A DNA stretch of 64,000 bases from an uncultured Rhodopila sp. Its GTDB lineage: Bacteria; Pseudomonadota; Alphaproteobacteria; Acetobacterales; Acetobacteraceae. Below, in pieces: positions 26,141-35,298 of this stretch (position 1 is its first letter; every line of letters begins with the position of its first letter). Both the position numbers and the translations under genes were made by a program. The stretch lies in contig NZ_CAJATU010000121.1 in the NCBI RefSeq assembly GCF_903944925.1, positions 1-64,000 of the forward strand, read 5' to 3'. The notes beneath the pieces are model-generated. The model saw only the letters and a list, made by a program, of their open reading frames with translations, made no database searches and was not told the origin of the DNA.

Positions 26141-26501
26141 GGCAGCCTCCAGTGTTTCGGCGCCCTTGATAACGGGAATGTGAGGGCGCGCCAACAAGAA
26201 TCAAATTTCCGAGAGCCAACGAAAAATGCCGGTTTTGTCAGCCGCGCCGGCGCGCGAACGGTTTGACGAAATAAATCTGGTTCCATAAATAATATGACTG
26301 GACACCAATTATGCCGCGATGATCGGCGATATCAACTACTTGTGAGCGAAGGATGGGAAACATGTTCAAGTCAGGGTCTGCGATCGTTGTCGAAGTAATT
26401 CTATCGAAACAAATCGGTTGCGTGTGCGGCGGTGCATCGGGCAAATAATCACTAACTCGTGAAGCCGGGCTGGCCCCGGTGATCGCAAAAGGAGTTCTCC
26501 T
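26141..26501. other. AT-rich intergenic stretch, no gene identified
   Basis: About 360 bases, with a marked drop in GC around 26255-26400 (for example CCATAAATAATATGACTGG). A TTGACG at 26263-26268 could be a -35 element, but no good -10 stands at 16-18 bases. The stretch precedes the gene at 26502 and probably holds its promoter. A minus-strand reading through it is not protein-like. Confidence 0.45.
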
Positions 26502-26804
26502 GTGCAGCTTCCCCGCACGACCATACAGGCCCCGACCGGCCTGTCCTTCGCTATCCCGGATCTGCTGCTGATCCGGGCCTGGGCTGATTTCCATAACCTG
26601 CACATGGAGATCGAACTCGATATCGCCGCCGGCGGTGACGAGTATGAAGAATTGTTAAACCTGTCGTCTCGCAACAGTGAGCGCCGCCGCTGGATGATCT
26701 GGCGTTCGCGGGAAGGGATCGTGGTGCAGCCGATGATGGGCCGCAAGATGCTGTTCGACGTCATGGCGGATGCGCTGGAGGTGCTGATCCCGGTTGCGGA
26801 TTGA
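26502..26804 (+). CDS. Hypothetical protein of 100 residues
   Basis: GTG start at 26502 with AAGGAG seven bases upstream, a strong ribosome site that supports a real gene. The protein (MQLPRTTIQAPTGLSFAIPD, then LIRAWADFHNLHMEIELDI and NSERRRWMIWRSREG) is soluble and has no signal peptide or recognised motif. Composition is normal and distinct from the shadow frames. The gene stands alone after a long AT-rich leader. Function unknown. Confidence 0.65.
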   Translation: MQLPRTTIQAPTGLSFAIPDLLLIRAWADFHNLHMEIELDIAAGGDEYEELLNLSSRNSERRRWMIWRSREGIVVQPMMGRKMLFDVMADALEVLIPVAD

Positions 26805-27023
26805 GGGCGATTCGGGTCTGCATGGCCGGGTGATGCTCGAACGCCGTGGCTCGCTGCGTTCGGATGGCGATGGAACTTGTCCCGTCGGGTGGCCGCGACC
26901 CGCCGATCCGTGTGGATAATACAACGGTAATCCGAGGGCATTGCTTCGGTTCGTGACCGAGGCTCAACGCGGCGGGTCAGAAACGAATTTGGCGCTATCT
27001 TCGAAGTCCGGACGCTTCGCTCG

Positions 27024-28943
27024 TTACTCGCCGGTTTGGTCGCCGCCGGCTTCACAGCCCTGGCTACGCTGTTCGGCCGGTCCATCGTGGGTATCCAGGT
27101 TCAGCGCGCTGTTGATGAGCGCCAGATGGGAAAACGCCTGCGGAAAGTTGCCGAGTTGCCGGCAGCCCACGGGGTCGTATTCTTCGGCCAGCAGACCGAC
27201 GTCGTTGCATAGCCCCAACAGGCGGGCGAACATCGCCCTCGCTTCCTGCATCCGCCCCTGCAAGACCAGATTATCGACATACCAGAAGCTGCACGCCAGG
27301 AAGACGCCTTCGCCGCCGGTCAGCCCGTCGGCGGTTTCGCCGGTGTGGTAGCGGAGGATCAGCCCGTCCACCTTCAGGTCGCGGCCGATGGCCTCGACCG
27401 TGGCGCGGATGCGCGGGTCCTCGGGTGGCAGGAATCCCACCAGCGGCAGCAACAGCAGGCTGGCGTCCAGCGAGTCGGCACCGAAATACTGCACGAAGCT
27501 GTTGCGGCTTGCGCTGAAGCCGTGTGTGCAGACGGTGTCGTGAATCCGGGTCCGCAACGCCCGCCAGCGCTCCAGCGGTGCCGGCTGGTTGAATTGCTCC
27601 GCGGCACGGATCGAGCGGTCCACCGCGACCCAGACCATCACCTTGGAGAAGGTGAAGTGCTTCGCCCCGCCGCGCACCTCCCAGATGCTCTCGTCAGGCT
27701 GCTCCCAGATTTTTTCCAGATGCAGCGTCAGCGCCCGCTGCAGTTCCCAGCTTTTCGACGATGGCACCAGGCCGAGCGCGGTCTCCTGGTAGATCGCGTC
27801 GATCAGCTCCCCGTAGACATCGAGCTGCAATTGCGTGCTGGCGGCGTTGCCGACACGAACCGGGCTGGCGCCCTGGTATCCCGGCAGCCACGGTACCGTC
27901 CATTCCTGGATCCAGCGCTCACCGCCGATGCCGTACAGAATCTGCAACTGCGACGGCGACCCGGCAACGCTGCGCCGCAGCCACGCCCCCCAGGCCTGCG
28001 CTTCCTCGCGGTAGCCGGCATGCATCAACGCCAGCAGCGTGAAGGTCGCGTCGCGCAGCCAGCAGAACCGGTAATCCCAGTTCCGCGCCCCGTGCGGCTG
28101 CTCGGGCAGGGAGGTCGTCGGCGCGGCGACGATGCCGCCGGTCGGGTAGTAGCTGAGCGCCTTCAACGTCAGCAGCGAGCGCTGCACCTCAGCCTGGTAG
28201 CGGCCGCGATATTTGCCGCGGCCGGTCCAGGAACTCCAGGCGGTGTCGGTATCGTCCAGCGCCTCATCGGCGTTCGGCGGCACCGGCACATCCAGATGCG
28301 AGGCCGCATGCGTCAGCACGAAGCGCCGGCGCTGTCCGGCTTCCACCTGGAACGAGGCGACGGTGGTCATCGCCCGGCCGTGCAGCTTGACGTCGCCGTG
28401 CAGCACCACCTGGTCCGGCCCGGCAATCGCCCGGATGCCGCTGCCGTGGTTGAGCCGCGTCACCCAGGGGATAGCCGAACCGTACTCGAAGCGCAGCGAC
28501 AGGTCGAAGCTGATCGCCACCGTGCCGGTGCGGCCCTCGACGATGCGCACGACGGAGTGCTTTTCCACCGCCATGAAATCGATCAGGGCGGCGGTGCCGG
28601 TGGCGGTCTCGAACACGGTTTCCAGGATCATGGTGCCCGGCAGGTAGCGCCGCGTGACATGCAGGGGCGCCTCGGCCGGAGCGATCCGCCAGAGCCCGTT
28701 CTCCGGCGTGCCCAGCAGCGCGGCAAAACAGGCGGGACTGTCGAAGCGCGGCCAGCACAGCCAGTCGATCGAGCCGTCCTTGCTGACCAGCGCCGCGGTA
28801 TGGCAATCGCCAATCAGCGCATAGTCCTCTATCGGCGGCGGCTGGCGCCCGGAGGTTGCGTCCGCCGCTCGTTCCGCACCAGGATTGTCGTCGGCGCTTT
28901 TCCGCTGTCCGGGCTGGGCGGGCCTGCGGCGGCCCGAGGCCAT
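27024..28943 (-). CDS. Glycoside hydrolase family 15 protein (glucoamylase/trehalase type)
   Basis: About 639 residues from the ATG at 28943, which overlaps the stop of the secreted protein upstream (TGATG). The N-terminal beta-domain begins IEDYALIGDCHTAALVSKDG, with SIDWLCWPRFDSPACFAAL, the standard opening of bacterial GH15 proteins. The (alpha/alpha)6 barrel shows NWDYRFCWLRDATFTLLALM, YGIGGERWIQEWTVPWLPGY and GEGVFLACSFWYVDNLVLQG, the last holding a likely catalytic Glu. No signal peptide, so cytoplasmic. Relatives hydrolyse trehalose or alpha-glucans. No trehalose synthesis gene is nearby, so the substrate is uncertain. Confidence 0.88.
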   Translation of the reverse strand: MASGRRRPAQPGQRKSADDNPGAERAADATSGRQPPPIEDYALIGDCHTAALVSKDGSIDWLCWPRFDSPACFAALLGTPENGLWRIAPAEAPLHVTRRYLPGTMILETVFETATGTAALIDFMAVEKHSVVRIVEGRTGTVAISFDLSLRFEYGSAIPWVTRLNHGSGIRAIAGPDQVVLHGDVKLHGRAMTTVASFQVEAGQRRRFVLTHAASHLDVPVPPNADEALDDTDTAWSSWTGRGKYRGRYQAEVQRSLLTLKALSYYPTGGIVAAPTTSLPEQPHGARNWDYRFCWLRDATFTLLALMHAGYREEAQAWGAWLRRSVAGSPSQLQILYGIGGERWIQEWTVPWLPGYQGASPVRVGNAASTQLQLDVYGELIDAIYQETALGLVPSSKSWELQRALTLHLEKIWEQPDESIWEVRGGAKHFTFSKVMVWVAVDRSIRAAEQFNQPAPLERWRALRTRIHDTVCTHGFSASRNSFVQYFGADSLDASLLLLPLVGFLPPEDPRIRATVEAIGRDLKVDGLILRYHTGETADGLTGGEGVFLACSFWYVDNLVLQGRMQEARAMFARLLGLCNDVGLLAEEYDPVGCRQLGNFPQAFSHLALINSALNLDTHDGPAEQRSQGCEAGGDQTGE

Positions 28944-29323
28944 CAGTTGGCGCGCCCCCAGACCCTTTGACCGCCATTGCCGAGGCAATAGCATCCCGTA
29001 CCGGGCGACACGGGACGATCCATCGGACAGACATAAGGCCCGGCGTAGCACGCCTGGCCGCTGCCCGGCTGGGCCGCCGGAGCGGGCGCATAGACTTGCG
29101 GCGGTGGCGTGTAATAGACCGGCGGCGGCGGATAGTAGTACGGCGGCGGATAGTAATACGGCGCCGGGTAGAAGCCGGGCCCGTAGCCGTAAAACGGCAC
29201 GCCCACGCCGAACCCCACGAAGACACGCGCGCCGGCAGGCGAAGCGGACAGACTGATCGCAGCGGCGCACAACACGACAGAGATCGCGAGCCGGCGGGTC
29301 CAGGGAACGGATCGGAAGGTCAT
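28943..29323 (-). CDS. Secreted Tyr/Pro-rich protein
   Basis: 126 residues. Signal peptide MTFRSVPWTRRLAISVVLCA to about SPAGA. The mature part starts VFVGFGVGVPFYGYGPGFYP and then becomes a low-complexity YYYPPPPVYY-type tract (about residues 55-80), followed by a cysteine-containing tail (CYAGPYVCPMD, TGCYCLGNGGQ). This Gly/Tyr/Pro-rich layout is common in small exported proteins of alphaproteobacteria, with unknown structural function. It is the first gene of a two-gene unit with the GH15 gene (one-base TGATG overlap). Confidence 0.75.
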   Translation of the reverse strand: MTFRSVPWTRRLAISVVLCAAAISLSASPAGARVFVGFGVGVPFYGYGPGFYPAPYYYPPPYYYPPPPVYYTPPPQVYAPAPAAQPGSGQACYAGPYVCPMDRPVSPGTGCYCLGNGGQRVWGRAN

Positions 29324-29435
29324 GACATCAATTCTGCCATAAGACTACGGACCCATTATGTGGAGTTTCGTGCCGCAATGATACCGCTAAAACGAAAGCG
29401 TGTTCCGGGCGGAACCGTGGCGGCCGCCCGCAGCG

Positions 29436-30353
29436 TCAGACCATCCGCAGCAGCCGCCCGATCCGCACCGCCAGCCGCGCCAGCGCCGGAGCCGTCACCG
29501 GCCGCAGCAGCCGCGGATCATACCCGGCGAAGCGGCGGTCGTTCTCGCTCAGGCAGATCGCCATCAACGCCAGCGGACTGATCTCCATGTCGCTAACCGC
29601 CTTGCTGCCGGTCAGGGTGAAGTTGTTGTCGGGGGACGCCGCGCGACCGCCGTCGAGGTCGTGCGCCAGGCCGATGCGCTCCTGCACCAGGAACATCCAG
29701 GTCCGCGCCACGAGCCATTCGAAGCGGATTCGCTGCCAGAGCCCAAGCCGCTTGCGGTGCCAGGCCAGCCAGTTGGCGAACAGCAGGATATGCCGCGCCT
29801 CCTCCTGGATCACCGGCTCGAACGTCTCGACCAGCGCCTCCGGGAAAAATCCCGACCGCCGGGCGAGTTCGAACAGCCCGAAGGCAAAGAAGCTGTCGAT
29901 GCATTCGGAAAAACCGGTGACCAGGTAGCCCCGTTCCGGATCCGTCGGCAGCACGTCGGGCCGCTCCGGCGCAAGCGGGATGCCGTAGCTGGACACCAGG
30001 TCGGACAGAACCTCCCGGTGGCGGCCTTCCTCCCAGCCGTTGCGGCCGATGGCGTGGCGCCAGATCGGGTCCTCCACCGACTGGCTGTACGCCATCATGC
30101 GGGCGCGGGCCTTGTCCTCGGTGGTGACGGCGATGTCCCAAATCGGCAGGCTGACCAGCCGCTGCAGCGCCTCCGGCTCCAGCTTCGGCCACTCGATGAC
30201 CGAGGGCTTATACGGGTTGAACGTGTCGCGGAACATCTGGCAGGCCGCATCACGGTGGCGGTCGGTGCCGATGGTCAGGTCGCCGGGATGCGGCCAGGTC
30301 CATACGCGCGCGTTGATGTCGGCGGATTCGATTTCAGCTTGGGTCGGGGGCAT
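29436..30353 (-). CDS. Ferritin-like (diiron-type) protein
   Basis: 305 residues, no signal peptide. Two helices carry EExxxH-like motifs, NGWEEGRHREVLSDL (about residue 107) and IQEEARHILLFANWLAWH (about residue 185), the paired Glu/His ligands expected of a ferritin-like four-helix bundle diiron site. ECIDSFFAFGLFELAR supplies another acidic helix. It could be an oxygenase, oxidase or hydroxylase; members of this family have been annotated only generally. It is single, divergent from recQ with a 129-base gap. Confidence 0.72.
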   Translation of the reverse strand: MPPTQAEIESADINARVWTWPHPGDLTIGTDRHRDAACQMFRDTFNPYKPSVIEWPKLEPEALQRLVSLPIWDIAVTTEDKARARMMAYSQSVEDPIWRHAIGRNGWEEGRHREVLSDLVSSYGIPLAPERPDVLPTDPERGYLVTGFSECIDSFFAFGLFELARRSGFFPEALVETFEPVIQEEARHILLFANWLAWHRKRLGLWQRIRFEWLVARTWMFLVQERIGLAHDLDGGRAASPDNNFTLTGSKAVSDMEISPLALMAICLSENDRRFAGYDPRLLRPVTAPALARLAVRIGRLLRMV

Positions 30354-30482
30354 GCCCGCTGAATAGGGTTCCGGGCGCGGGCGTTCAAGTGCGCATCAGC
30401 GTTGGCGAAAGCCGCTCCGCCCGGGGTATACTCTGTCCCTCCACGGCGAATCGGCCGCTTGGATGGGAGTTTCCCGCGCCGG

Positions 30483-32366
30483 ATGTTCGCCGACACAATG
30501 CTCAACGACCCCGGGCTCAACGACCCCGCCGAGGTGCTGCGCCGGGTTTTCGGCTTCCCCGGCTTTCGCGGCCAGCAGGAGCCGGCGGTGCATCACGTCG
30601 TGGCCGGCGGCGACGCGCTGGTGCTGATGCCGACCGGCGGGGGGAAAAGCATCTGCTACCAGGTGCCGGCGCTGTGCCGCCCCGGCACGGCGGTGATCGT
30701 CTCCCCCCTGATTGCCCTGATGGACGACCAGGTCGCTGCCCTGAGGCAGGTCGGCGTCAACGCCGGCGCACTGCATTCCGAAGTCCATCCGGACGAGGCC
30801 CGCCTGATCAGCCGCGACCTGTTCGAGGGCCAGCTCGACCTGCTGTATGTCTCGCCCGAACGGCTATTGGGCTACGGCACGCCGGAACGCCTGGCGCATG
30901 TGCGGCTGGCGCTGCTCGCTGTTGATGAGGCGCATTGCGTCTCCCAATGGGGCCACGAATTCCGCCCGGAATTCCGCGAATTGTCGCGCCTGGCGGACCT
31001 GTTCCCCGGCGTGCCGCGCATCGCCCTGACCGCGACGGCGGACCCGCGCACCCAGCAGGACATCCTGGCGGCGCTGCGGATGGAGGGGGCGAAGGTGTTC
31101 GTCTCCAGCTTCCACCGCCCCAATCTGCGCCTGTCGGCGGAGCCGAAGGTCGGTGAGACGGCGCAGCTTCTGGATTTCCTCAAGGCACACAAGGGCGAAT
31201 GCGGCATCGTCTATTGCGGCAGCCGCGCCAAGACCGAGCGGGTGGCGGCGAAACTGTGCGAAAAAGGCTTCCAGGCGCTGCCGTTCCATGCCGGCCTTGA
31301 TCCGGAATTGAAGCGGGACTCGCTGATGCGGTTCCGCTCCGGCGAGCCGGTGGTCATGGTCGCCACCATCGCCTTCGGCATGGGCATCGATCGTCCGGAT
31401 GTGCGCTTCGTCGTGCACCTCGACATGCCCGACAGCCCCGAAGCGTACTACCAGCAGATCGGCCGGGCGGGGCGCGACGGCGATCCCTCGGATACGCTGC
31501 TGCTGTATGGCGGGCAGGATGTGGCGCAGGCTCGGCACTGGCTGGCGCAGTCCGCGGCGCCGGAAGCCCGCAAGCGGGTGATGCGCACCAAGCTGGAGGA
31601 GATGGTCGCACTGACCGAGGCGGTGACCTGCCGCACCAAGTCTCTGCTCGGGTGTTTCGGCGAGACCCTGCCGTGCGACTGCGGTCACTGCGACAATTGC
31701 GAGGCGCCGCCGGTGACGGTGGATGCCTCGACCGAGGCGCAGATGGTGCTGTCGGCGGTCTACCGGACCAACCAGATCTTTGGTGCCGCGCACATCGTCG
31801 CGGTGCTGCGCGGCGAGCGGACCGAGGGCATCGTGAAGCACGGCCACGATCGGCTGCGGACCTTTGGGGTCGGGGCCGCTCATCCCGGCACATACTGGCG
31901 CGGGCTGATCCGGCAGTTGATCGCGCTGCGGGCGCTCGACGTGGATACCGAGGGCCATGGCGGGCTGTACTTGGTGCAGGAGGAAGCGCGGCCGATATTG
32001 CGTGGCGAGGTGAAGGTCGTGCTGCGGCAGGACCGCCCGGCGGCGGTCCGGGTGCCGCGGCCCGCGCGCGGTGTTGCCCCGGCGGCGGCGTCCGCGCCGG
32101 TGGCTGCGGCACCGCCGGGTCAGGCGGAGACGCTGTACGAGGCGCTGCGGCTGTGGCGGCTGGCGGAGGCGAAGGGGCAGGGGATTCCGCCGTACGTGAT
32201 CTTCCACGACTCGGTGCTGCGCGACATCGCGGCGATGCGGCCGGCGACACTGGACGAACTGGCCAGCATCAAGGGCGTGGGAGCGTCCAAGCTGGAACGG
32301 TATGGGCAGCGGGTGCTGGGCGTGCTGGCGGCACAGGTGCCGGAGGGGCTGGCGAAGCGGGGCTAA
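30483..32366 (+). CDS. recQ: ATP-dependent DNA helicase RecQ
   Basis: 627 residues from the ATG at 30483 ([20 protein letters not shown]); the ATG at 30498 is an alternative. Motifs in order: [12 protein letters not shown] (motif 0), [17 protein letters not shown] (Walker A), [19 protein letters not shown] (DEAH box plus aromatic-rich loop), LTATADP (motif III), [19 protein letters not shown] (motif V), [10 protein letters not shown] (motif VI). A zinc-binding domain with CDCGHCDNC, a winged helix and a C-terminal HRDC domain (about residue 550 on, [20 protein letters not shown]) follow. It unwinds DNA 3'-5' in recombination and fork repair. It stands alone. Confidence 0.97.
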   Translation: MFADTMLNDPGLNDPAEVLRRVFGFPGFRGQQEPAVHHVVAGGDALVLMPTGGGKSICYQVPALCRPGTAVIVSPLIALMDDQVAALRQVGVNAGALHSEVHPDEARLISRDLFEGQLDLLYVSPERLLGYGTPERLAHVRLALLAVDEAHCVSQWGHEFRPEFRELSRLADLFPGVPRIALTATADPRTQQDILAALRMEGAKVFVSSFHRPNLRLSAEPKVGETAQLLDFLKAHKGECGIVYCGSRAKTERVAAKLCEKGFQALPFHAGLDPELKRDSLMRFRSGEPVVMVATIAFGMGIDRPDVRFVVHLDMPDSPEAYYQQIGRAGRDGDPSDTLLLYGGQDVAQARHWLAQSAAPEARKRVMRTKLEEMVALTEAVTCRTKSLLGCFGETLPCDCGHCDNCEAPPVTVDASTEAQMVLSAVYRTNQIFGAAHIVAVLRGERTEGIVKHGHDRLRTFGVGAAHPGTYWRGLIRQLIALRALDVDTEGHGGLYLVQEEARPILRGEVKVVLRQDRPAAVRVPRPARGVAPAAASAPVAAAPPGQAETLYEALRLWRLAEAKGQGIPPYVIFHDSVLRDIAAMRPATLDELASIKGVGASKLERYGQRVLGVLAAQVPEGLAKRG

Positions 32367-32671
32367 GTCTCGCCGCGACTGTCGCCACATAGGACTTGCG
32401 CCGCCAGCCTGTTTGCCCTGACTGACCGGATGAGACTGAGCAGTCCCTGGCGGGACGCAAGATCGGTGTTCGCGCAAGGCGGACCGAGGCGAAATCCGAA
32501 GCGGTTTCCGGATCAAGGCTTCGGAAAGGGCGCTTTTTGCTGTTCAGCGCCGCGTGGCAATGGGATCACCTTCGAGCCTTGCGGATAGGCGCTTTCCACC
32601 ACAAGGCTCAGATCCTGCAAATGGCGCAGCTCCGGTGCGGTACGCCGTAGTTCGAGGACATGCGGCTTCGA
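32367..32671. other. Intergenic stretch between convergent genes; possible coding fragment on the minus strand
   Basis: About 305 bases after recQ. On the minus strand, directly after the methyltransferase stop and in the same frame, 52 codons stay open (32513-32671) and look protein-like: SKPHVLELRRTAPELRHLQD, then LSLVVESAYPQGSKVIPLPR, before a TGA. There is no start codon of its own near the beginning. It may be a former C-terminal extension or a gene fragment. The remainder shows nothing identifiable. Confidence 0.35.
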
Positions 32672-33544
32672 TCATTCAGGCTTCCGGGCGGACGCCAGCA
32701 CGTAGTCGAACGCGCCATAAACCGTGTCCCAGTCGAAGCGCATCAGCAACCGGTAGGGCACCCGGCCGGCCAGAGGCAGCCTGCGCAGCAGCGCCGGATC
32801 CTGCCGCAGCGCCGCATGCCACCCCGGGAACACCTGGTCGCGGATCGAAGTAACATCCACATCGCCGAAGCCCGCTGCCCATAGCTTCGCCGCATAATCG
32901 TCGCGACGGTCCGCATTGGCGGGCGGGATCGAGAAAACGTCCGCGAACCGCGCCCAGTTGAAGCCCTGGAGCGGGCGGCGCAACGGGTTGCGTTCTGGTG
33001 CCGCACGGATCACGTCCGCCAATACCAGCCGCCCGCCGGGACGCAGCACGCGGAACGCCTCGGCAAAGAATTGCTCTCGTGTATCGAAATGAAAGGCGCA
33101 TTCCACCGCCGTGACGACGTCGCATGATGCATCCGGCAGGTGCATGTCCGTCGCGGACCCCTGTTGCAGGTCGATTCGGTCCGCCAGACCCAGGCGGCGA
33201 ATCCGCTCGCGGCCGATGCGCACCTGAGACGGCGTGACGTTCAGCCCGATGATCCGCCGCGGCGCGAATCGTCGCATCCACAGTATGTCCTGGTCGGCGA
33301 ACCCGAAGCCGGCATCGACGACCTCATCGTCCGGGCCCATCGCCGCCGTCTCGGCCACCAGCATCGCCAGCGCCTCGCACGCCTCATCGATTGTTTCGGC
33401 CGTCTGCCAATAGCCGAGGTTCAGGTAGAAGCCGCGAGCGGTGAACGCCCGGGTCGATAGCCATCCGTACAAGTCGGCCGGGGTTTCCGGCCGCGCCCGC
33501 CGAACCACATCAACCGCCCTGCGCACAACCCCGACCGCCGTCAT
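32672..33544 (-). CDS. SAM-dependent methyltransferase (class I, sterol/UbiE-like)
   Basis: 290 residues from the ATG at 33544 (GGAGAGTTTCGA upstream). The SAM site reads EVVDAGFGFADQDILWMRRF, a variant of the glycine-rich motif I. Further motifs are LNVTPSQVRIGRERIRRLGL, QGSATDMHLPDASCDVVTAV and FRVLRPGGRLVLADVI (motif III). NLGYW and the post-motif with ECAFHFDTREQFFAEA resemble erythromycin-O/sterol C-methyltransferase-like small-molecule enzymes. The substrate is unknown. Divergent from the catalase gene. Confidence 0.82.
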   Translation of the reverse strand: MTAVGVVRRAVDVVRRARPETPADLYGWLSTRAFTARGFYLNLGYWQTAETIDEACEALAMLVAETAAMGPDDEVVDAGFGFADQDILWMRRFAPRRIIGLNVTPSQVRIGRERIRRLGLADRIDLQQGSATDMHLPDASCDVVTAVECAFHFDTREQFFAEAFRVLRPGGRLVLADVIRAAPERNPLRRPLQGFNWARFADVFSIPPANADRRDDYAAKLWAAGFGDVDVTSIRDQVFPGWHAALRQDPALLRRLPLAGRVPYRLLMRFDWDTVYGAFDYVLASARKPE

Positions 33545-33733
33545 TCGAAACTCTCCGTTATGTCCGGCGGACCATCGCACGTTCCGCCGCCCGTGGCGAA
33601 ATTGTCATGGGTTGCGGCGGCAATTTTTCAATTTCGCGCGGCACCCGCCGCGGCGTCGGGTGTTTCAGCCCCGGTGCCCGCCTTGCTGACCCGTTGCCGG
33701 GCGCCGGATGCAAACGGAGGGATATTCGTACAA

Positions 33734-35248
33734 ATGGCTGAAAGTCATGACAAGCCGATTTTGACCACGGCGTTTGGCCGCCCGGTGGAGGACAACCAGC
33801 ACTCGCTGACCGCCGGCCCGCGCGGGCCGATCCTGATGCAGGACTATCATCTTATTGAGAAGATGGCGCATTTCAATCGGGAGCGGGTGCCGGAGCGAGT
33901 CGTCCACGCCAAGGGGTATGGCGCCTATGGCACATTCACCGTAACGAAAGACATTACGCAATATTCGTGCGCCGCGATCTTCGGTGCCGTCGGCAAACAG
34001 ACCGAAATGTTCGCCCGGTTTTCCACTGTCGGGGGTGAGAGCGGCTCGGCCGACACTGCGCGCGACCCGCGCGGCTTCGCGATGAAGTTCTATACCGAGG
34101 ACGGCAATTGGGACCTCGTCGGCAACAACACGCCGATTTTCTTCATCCGCGATCCGCTCAAGTTCAGCGATTTCATCCGGACGCAGAAGCGGGATCCGGG
34201 CACCCATCTGAAGCCGCACTGGCGCCGCTGGGACTACTGGGGCCTGTCGCCGGAGGCGATCCATCAGGTCATGTTCCTGTATGGTGATCGCGGCACCCCG
34301 GTTTCGGCACGCTTCATGAACGGCTACGGCAGCCACACCTTCAGCCTGTGGAACGCCAAGGACGAACGCTTCTGGGTCAAATTCCACGTCAAGACGAAGC
34401 AGGGCAGCAAGACCTTCGAGGATGCCGCGGCGGCGAAGATGACCGGAGACGATCCGGATTATTCCGCCCGCGACTTGCTGACCGCCATCGCCAGGGGCGA
34501 CTATCCGAAATGGACCGTTGCGATCCAGGTGATGCCGGAAACCGAGGCGGAAACCTATAAGTGGAATCCGTTCGACCTGACCAAGGTTTGGCCGCACGGC
34601 GATTATCCGCTGATCGAGGTTGGCGAGATCGAGCTGAACCGGAACCCGGAAAACTATTTCGCCGAAGTCGAGCAGGCGGCGTTCGAGCCGTCCAACATCG
34701 TTCCGGGTATCGGCTTCAGCCCTGATAAAGTCCTGCAGAACCGGGTGCTGTCATACTCCGACGCGCACCGCTACCGCATCGGCATCAACTACGACCACAT
34801 CCCGGTGAACCAGGCCAAGGCGGCGAAGGTCCGCACCTATCATCGCGACGGCAGCATGGTCACCGGCAGCAACGGCGGCGGTTCGGTTGATTACGAACCG
34901 AACTCGTTCGGCGGTCCGTTCGAAGACCGGTCGGTGATGGAGCCTCCACTGAAGATCGACGGCAACGGACAGCGCTATACGACCTATCCTGGCGATGACG
35001 AGGATCTATACGGACAGCCGCGCGCCTTCTGGGAGCAGGTTCTGAACGAAACCGGACGCGCGCATCTGGTGGAAAATATCGTCGCCAGCATGACCGAACC
35101 GGCGATGGGTCTCGACGATGACGCCAAGCGCCATGAAATCCAGCAGCGCATGCTGAAGCACTGGCACAAGGTGCATCCGGACTTCGGCGCGGCTGTTGAA
35201 AGGGGCATTGACGGCGCCTCTCATCAGCATAAGGCTGCCGCGGAATAG
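33734..35248 (+). CDS. Monofunctional heme catalase
   Basis: 504 residues from the ATG at 33734 (MAESHDKPILTTAFGRPVED; GGAGGG upstream). The family start motif GPILMQDYHLIEKMAHFNRE is followed by the active-site histidine in ERVVHAKGYGAYGTF (His58), the catalytic Asn in NNTPIFFIRDPLKF and the proximal heme ligand Tyr in NRVLSYSDAHRYRIG. The length and NYFAEVEQAAFEPSNIVPGI fit the small-subunit (clade 3) catalases. It destroys hydrogen peroxide. It is the only gene of its unit and ends at a strong hairpin terminator. Confidence 0.96.
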   Translation: MAESHDKPILTTAFGRPVEDNQHSLTAGPRGPILMQDYHLIEKMAHFNRERVPERVVHAKGYGAYGTFTVTKDITQYSCAAIFGAVGKQTEMFARFSTVGGESGSADTARDPRGFAMKFYTEDGNWDLVGNNTPIFFIRDPLKFSDFIRTQKRDPGTHLKPHWRRWDYWGLSPEAIHQVMFLYGDRGTPVSARFMNGYGSHTFSLWNAKDERFWVKFHVKTKQGSKTFEDAAAAKMTGDDPDYSARDLLTAIARGDYPKWTVAIQVMPETEAETYKWNPFDLTKVWPHGDYPLIEVGEIELNRNPENYFAEVEQAAFEPSNIVPGIGFSPDKVLQNRVLSYSDAHRYRIGINYDHIPVNQAKAAKVRTYHRDGSMVTGSNGGGSVDYEPNSFGGPFEDRSVMEPPLKIDGNGQRYTTYPGDDEDLYGQPRAFWEQVLNETGRAHLVENIVASMTEPAMGLDDDAKRHEIQQRMLKHWHKVHPDFGAAVERGIDGASHQHKAAAE

Positions 35249-35259
35249 GCGGCTTTCGG

Positions 35260-35287
35260 ACCCTCCTCCCGGGTGCGGGAGGAGGGT
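35260..35287. terminator. Bidirectional terminator between catalase and SulP genes
   Basis: Perfect 12-base arms ACCCTCCTCCCG (35260-35271) and CGGGAGGAGGGT (35276-35287) around GGTG. It is followed on the plus strand by CTCCTTGTTATTT, an imperfect T-rich tail. It lies 11 bases after the catalase stop and 11 bases from the SulP stop, so it can serve both convergent transcripts. Confidence 0.85.
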
Positions 35288-35298
35288 CTCCTTGTTAT

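Noticed and set aside
24684-26219. Long minus-strand open frame across the end of the MdtC-like gene
   Set aside because: Arg/Gln-rich shadow composition without motifs; it also runs through the ribosome site of the small membrane protein at 26140.
26238-26603. Minus-strand frame of 121 codons upstream of the hypothetical gene at 26502
   Set aside because: It crosses the AT-rich leader and overlaps the start of the plus-strand gene, which has a strong ribosome site. The composition is not protein-like.
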